Below are positions 61,949-64,000 of a stretch of DNA of 64,000 nucleotides, piece after piece. This DNA is from Kitasatospora sp. GP82 (GTDB taxonomy: Bacteria > Actinomycetota > Actinomycetes > Streptomycetales > Streptomycetaceae): contig NZ_JARZAJ010000002.1 in the NCBI RefSeq assembly GCF_029892105.1, positions 124,001-188,000 on the forward strand. Reading direction: 5' to 3'. The position numbers and the translations under genes were made by a program. How positions within the stretch are numbered: the stretch's first letter is position 1; each line of letters opens with the position of its first letter. The notes below the pieces were generated by a model. It had not been told where the DNA came from. It saw only the letters and a list, made by a program, of their open reading frames with translations, and made no database searches.

Positions 61949-62009
61949 CGGACTGCTCGGGCTACTCGGACTGCTCGAACTGCTCAGGCTGTTCGGACCG
62001 TTCGAACTG
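61949..62009. repeat. Seven-unit 9-bp minisatellite
   Basis: Consecutive variants of CGGACTGCT (CGGACTGCT, CGGGCTACT, CGGACTGCT, CGAACTGCT, CAGGCTGTT, CGGACCGTT, CGAACTG). No ORF with coding support spans it. The surrounding 61864-62353 stretch otherwise shows nothing I can name. Confidence 0.7.
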
Positions 62010-62353
62010 ACGAGGCGTCACAACACCGGAGGTGAACAGACTGGCACGGCACGGAGGTGCAGGAGCCCCCGCCTGGTCGGCCACCGATACGGACGTCGGT
62101 TCGACCCCTAGAACGAGAATCCCCCATGCCACTGGACGGACGCCGCAAGGAGCCCAATGGTTCCACCGTACGGGTGAGTCAGTTCCGGCCGTGGCGGACG
62201 ACGGGTGGCCGACGCCTACGATCCGGCCCGCCACGGACGGCCGCCACCGCACACGGCCGGGCACAGATCAAGCCATCCGGCCTCGCCCCGATTCTGGACA
62301 TGCCCCGATCGGCCTGTGTACAAGTGGTGGATTGGTGCCGACTAGTGACATAG

Positions 62354-62407
62354 CAATCCTTTTGCACGGTGCAGTCCTTTTGTGCAGTGAAGTCCTTCTG
62401 TGCGGTC
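62354..62407. repeat. Three direct 18-bp repeats upstream of the SpoIIE-type gene
   Basis: CAATCCTTTTGCACGGTG, CAGTCCTTTTGTGCAGTG and AAGTCCTTCTGTGCGGTC follow each other without gap, 49 bases before the gene start. AT-richer than the surroundings; possibly an operator array. Confidence 0.75.
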
Positions 62408-62455
62408 TTGGGGGTCCTGCGTGGCACATACCAGTCTGTGGGGAGTTGGGGCAGC

Positions 62456-64000
62456 ATGACCGACGCCAAGCCGCTCGACCTGCCGCTGCCGGGTCCGGCA
62501 GGCCCGGCCGGTCCGGAGTCGGTGCCGGAGTCCGCGACCGAGGCCGCGACGGCAGACACGGTGAACGTGACGGCGAACATGACGGCCGAGGCATCGGGCG
62601 GCCTGCCGCCGGGCCTGCCGCCGGGTCTGGCCCCCGGCCTGGCCCTGCTCGCACTGGGCGCCGACCGCTGCGGTGCGGACCGGCCCCGTACGGAGCCGGT
62701 GCTCCACCCCACCGGCACGGCCGACGAGCCGCGGGTGCAGGACCGTTTGACCGACCTGCTGTCCGATTTCACCAACCTCTACGAGCACACCCGCCAACTG
62801 GCCGAAACCCGTGGGCTCTCCGCCACCCTGACCGCCGTGCTGGACTCCGGCGCCGCCCTGCTCGGCGCCAACCGGGGCCTGATCACCACCACCGTCCCCG
62901 GCTCCGGACGCCCCGTCGGCCTCGGCCTCGACCGCGCCAGCCTCGGCGCGCTGGAGACCGTACCCGCCGAACACGGGCCGTTCGCCGGGCTGCTCAGCCG
63001 CCCCGGCGCCACCGGACAGCTGCTGATCACCGATCTCGCCTCCGACCCCACCGTCGGCCCGCGCTTTCGCGACGTCGCCGAGCAGCTCGGCCTCGGCGCC
63101 TGCTACACCCTGCCCCTGGCCACCGAGGACGAAGGACCGCTCGGCACCGCCGTCTGGTTCTACGACGAGCCCGCCGAACCCGACGAGCGCCAACGACACC
63201 TCGCCCAGCTGTACTGCGAGTTCGCCGCACCGCTGGTCGCCAGAGCGCTGGAGACGGACCGCTCCCACCGGGCCACCGAAGCCCTGCGCCGGGGCCTGCT
63301 CCCCGACCGGCTGCCCACCGTCCCCGGCCTGAAGCTGGCCGCCCACTGCATCTCCGCCGGACTCGACCGCTCCACCGGCAGCGACTGGTACGACGCCATC
63401 GCCCTGCCCGACGGCACCCTCGGCCTCACCGTCGGCAGCGTCTCCGGCGACGGCCCGGGGGCCGGACCCGCCTCCGCGCCCGGGGCCGCCGCCGCGATGG
63501 GGCGCGTGCGCGCCGCCCTGCGCGCCTACGCCGTCCTGGAGGGCGAGGACCCGGTCTCCGTCCTCGGCGACCTCGAACTACTGCTCAAGACCACCGAACC
63601 CGCCCGCACCGCCACCGCCGTCTACGCCTGGGTCCAACCCGAGGAACGGCAGATCACCCTGGCCGGCGCCGGACACTGCCCGCCCATCCTGGTCACCCGC
63701 TACGGCGCCAACTTCATCGAGACCTCGCTCTCCGCCCCCCTCGGCATGCTCACCTGCTGGGAGGCCCCCGGCGTGGAACTCGACGCCGAACGCGGCGACC
63801 TGCTGCTCCTCTACACCGAGGGCCTCGCCCGCCGCTGCGGCCCCACCCTGCACGCCGGACAGGCCGCGCTGCGGCGCGCCGCCGCGGACGCCCCGCGCGA
63901 CGCCCGTCTCGACCCTGACCGCCTCTGCGTCCACCTGCTCTCACTCTGCCCACCAGCCCCCTCCAACGGCGACCCCGAACCCACCGACGACCTGGTCCTG
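62456..64000 (+). CDS. GAF/SpoIIE-type (PP2C) phosphatase-like protein, partial
   Basis: At least 515 residues; runs off the window end. A Pro/Ala-rich N-terminus precedes a GAF-like sensor domain (about 100-270, LTAVLDSGAALLGANRGLIT, GACYTLPLATEDEGPLGTAV). A SpoIIE phosphatase domain follows (about 285-500, SDWYDAIALPDG). The first metal Asp (SDWYD) is kept, but the second motif, normally GDVxGHG, reads GSVSGDG (about 327-333). TDGL is TEGL. Activity may be reduced or lost. Such proteins dephosphorylate anti-anti-sigma factors in streptomycetes. Confidence 0.88.
   Translation, partial: MTDAKPLDLPLPGPAGPAGPESVPESATEAATADTVNVTANMTAEASGGLPPGLPPGLAPGLALLALGADRCGADRPRTEPVLHPTGTADEPRVQDRLTDLLSDFTNLYEHTRQLAETRGLSATLTAVLDSGAALLGANRGLITTTVPGSGRPVGLGLDRASLGALETVPAEHGPFAGLLSRPGATGQLLITDLASDPTVGPRFRDVAEQLGLGACYTLPLATEDEGPLGTAVWFYDEPAEPDERQRHLAQLYCEFAAPLVARALETDRSHRATEALRRGLLPDRLPTVPGLKLAAHCISAGLDRSTGSDWYDAIALPDGTLGLTVGSVSGDGPGAGPASAPGAAAAMGRVRAALRAYAVLEGEDPVSVLGDLELLLKTTEPARTATAVYAWVQPEERQITLAGAGHCPPILVTRYGANFIETSLSAPLGMLTCWEAPGVELDAERGDLLLLYTEGLARRCGPTLHAGQAALRRAAADAPRDARLDPDRLCVHLLSLCPPAPSNGDPEPTDDLVL

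Noticed and set aside
61949..62407. CRISPR array from clustered repeats
   Set aside because: The 9-bp and 18-bp units are contiguous, without spacers, and no cas genes are present.

Overview
The window is about 64 kb of very GC-rich actinomycete DNA. Codon use, the many GTG starts, the tRNA set, the gamma-butyrolactone receptor/AfsA genes, the SSI-type protease inhibitor and the conserved small proteins point to a Streptomyces or close relative (Kitasatospora cannot be excluded). Most of it is chromosomal core; one accessory block of about 26 kb (roughly 27.7 to 54.1 kb) is a secondary-metabolite gene cluster.

Left core (1-27.6 kb): a membrane protein, a VapB-like small protein, a LytR C-terminal-domain protein, upp, a tRNA-deaminase-associated protein with tadA, tRNA-Ser(CGA), small conserved proteins, two tandem paralogous SigB/SigF-type sigma factors, a tyrosine phosphatase, an aldo/keto reductase, a truncated SGNH hydrolase, a band-7 protein, a surface Ig-like protein, a flavohemoprotein, two tandem tRNA-Arg(ACG), tRNA-Ser(GCT), a giant PAS/receiver signalling protein, an acyl-CoA ligase, an SSI-like inhibitor, a DUF1906 protein, an EamA exporter, a small secreted protein and a GlcD-like oxidase.

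Accessory cluster (27.7-54.1 kb): the genes encode a dedicated route from central carbon to 3-hydroxyanthranilate (3-HAA). Transketolase and class II DAHP synthase feed the shikimate pathway. Shikimate dehydrogenase, shikimate kinase, EPSP synthase and chorismate synthase carry it to chorismate. A PhzE-type ADIC synthase, a PhzD-type isochorismatase and an EntA-type dehydrogenase then make 3-HAA. Two shikimate/pentose-phosphate genes survive only as N-terminal stubs (aroQ, frameshifted and cut; transaldolase, cut). Candidate tailoring genes are an FAD aromatic hydroxylase, an LLM monooxygenase with its FMN reductase, a WrbA-type quinone reductase, an AtaL-like SRPBCC protein, a YdhR-like protein and a Tat-exported multicopper oxidase. 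There is no PKS, NRPS, glycosyltransferase or amide synthetase and no PhzF/PhzB/PhzG, so phenazines are unlikely. A small aminoquinone/epoxyquinone or a phenoxazinone dimer is the best inference. An AfsA-like gene, two TetR-type butyrolactone receptor homologues and a transposase-derived protein sit in the middle. The AfsA-like gene and one receptor contain a TTA codon, implying bldA control.

Right core (54.4-64 kb): tRNA-Ser(TGA), an HtrA-like protease, a TPP riboswitch followed by a CytX-like permease, a glycerophosphodiester phosphodiesterase, an anti-sigma-type ATPase, a SEC-C/DUF5926 protein, a primase/polymerase-domain protein, and a SpoIIE-type phosphatase running off the end.

Most notable: several proteins in the cluster have lost canonical catalytic residues (an SDR without Ser/Tyr/Lys, a HAD protein with Asn for the nucleophilic Asp, a transposase homologue without its first Asp), and an inverted pair of long extragenic hairpin repeats lies at the left cluster edge and inside the cluster. 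All assignments come from reading the sequence; no searches were run.
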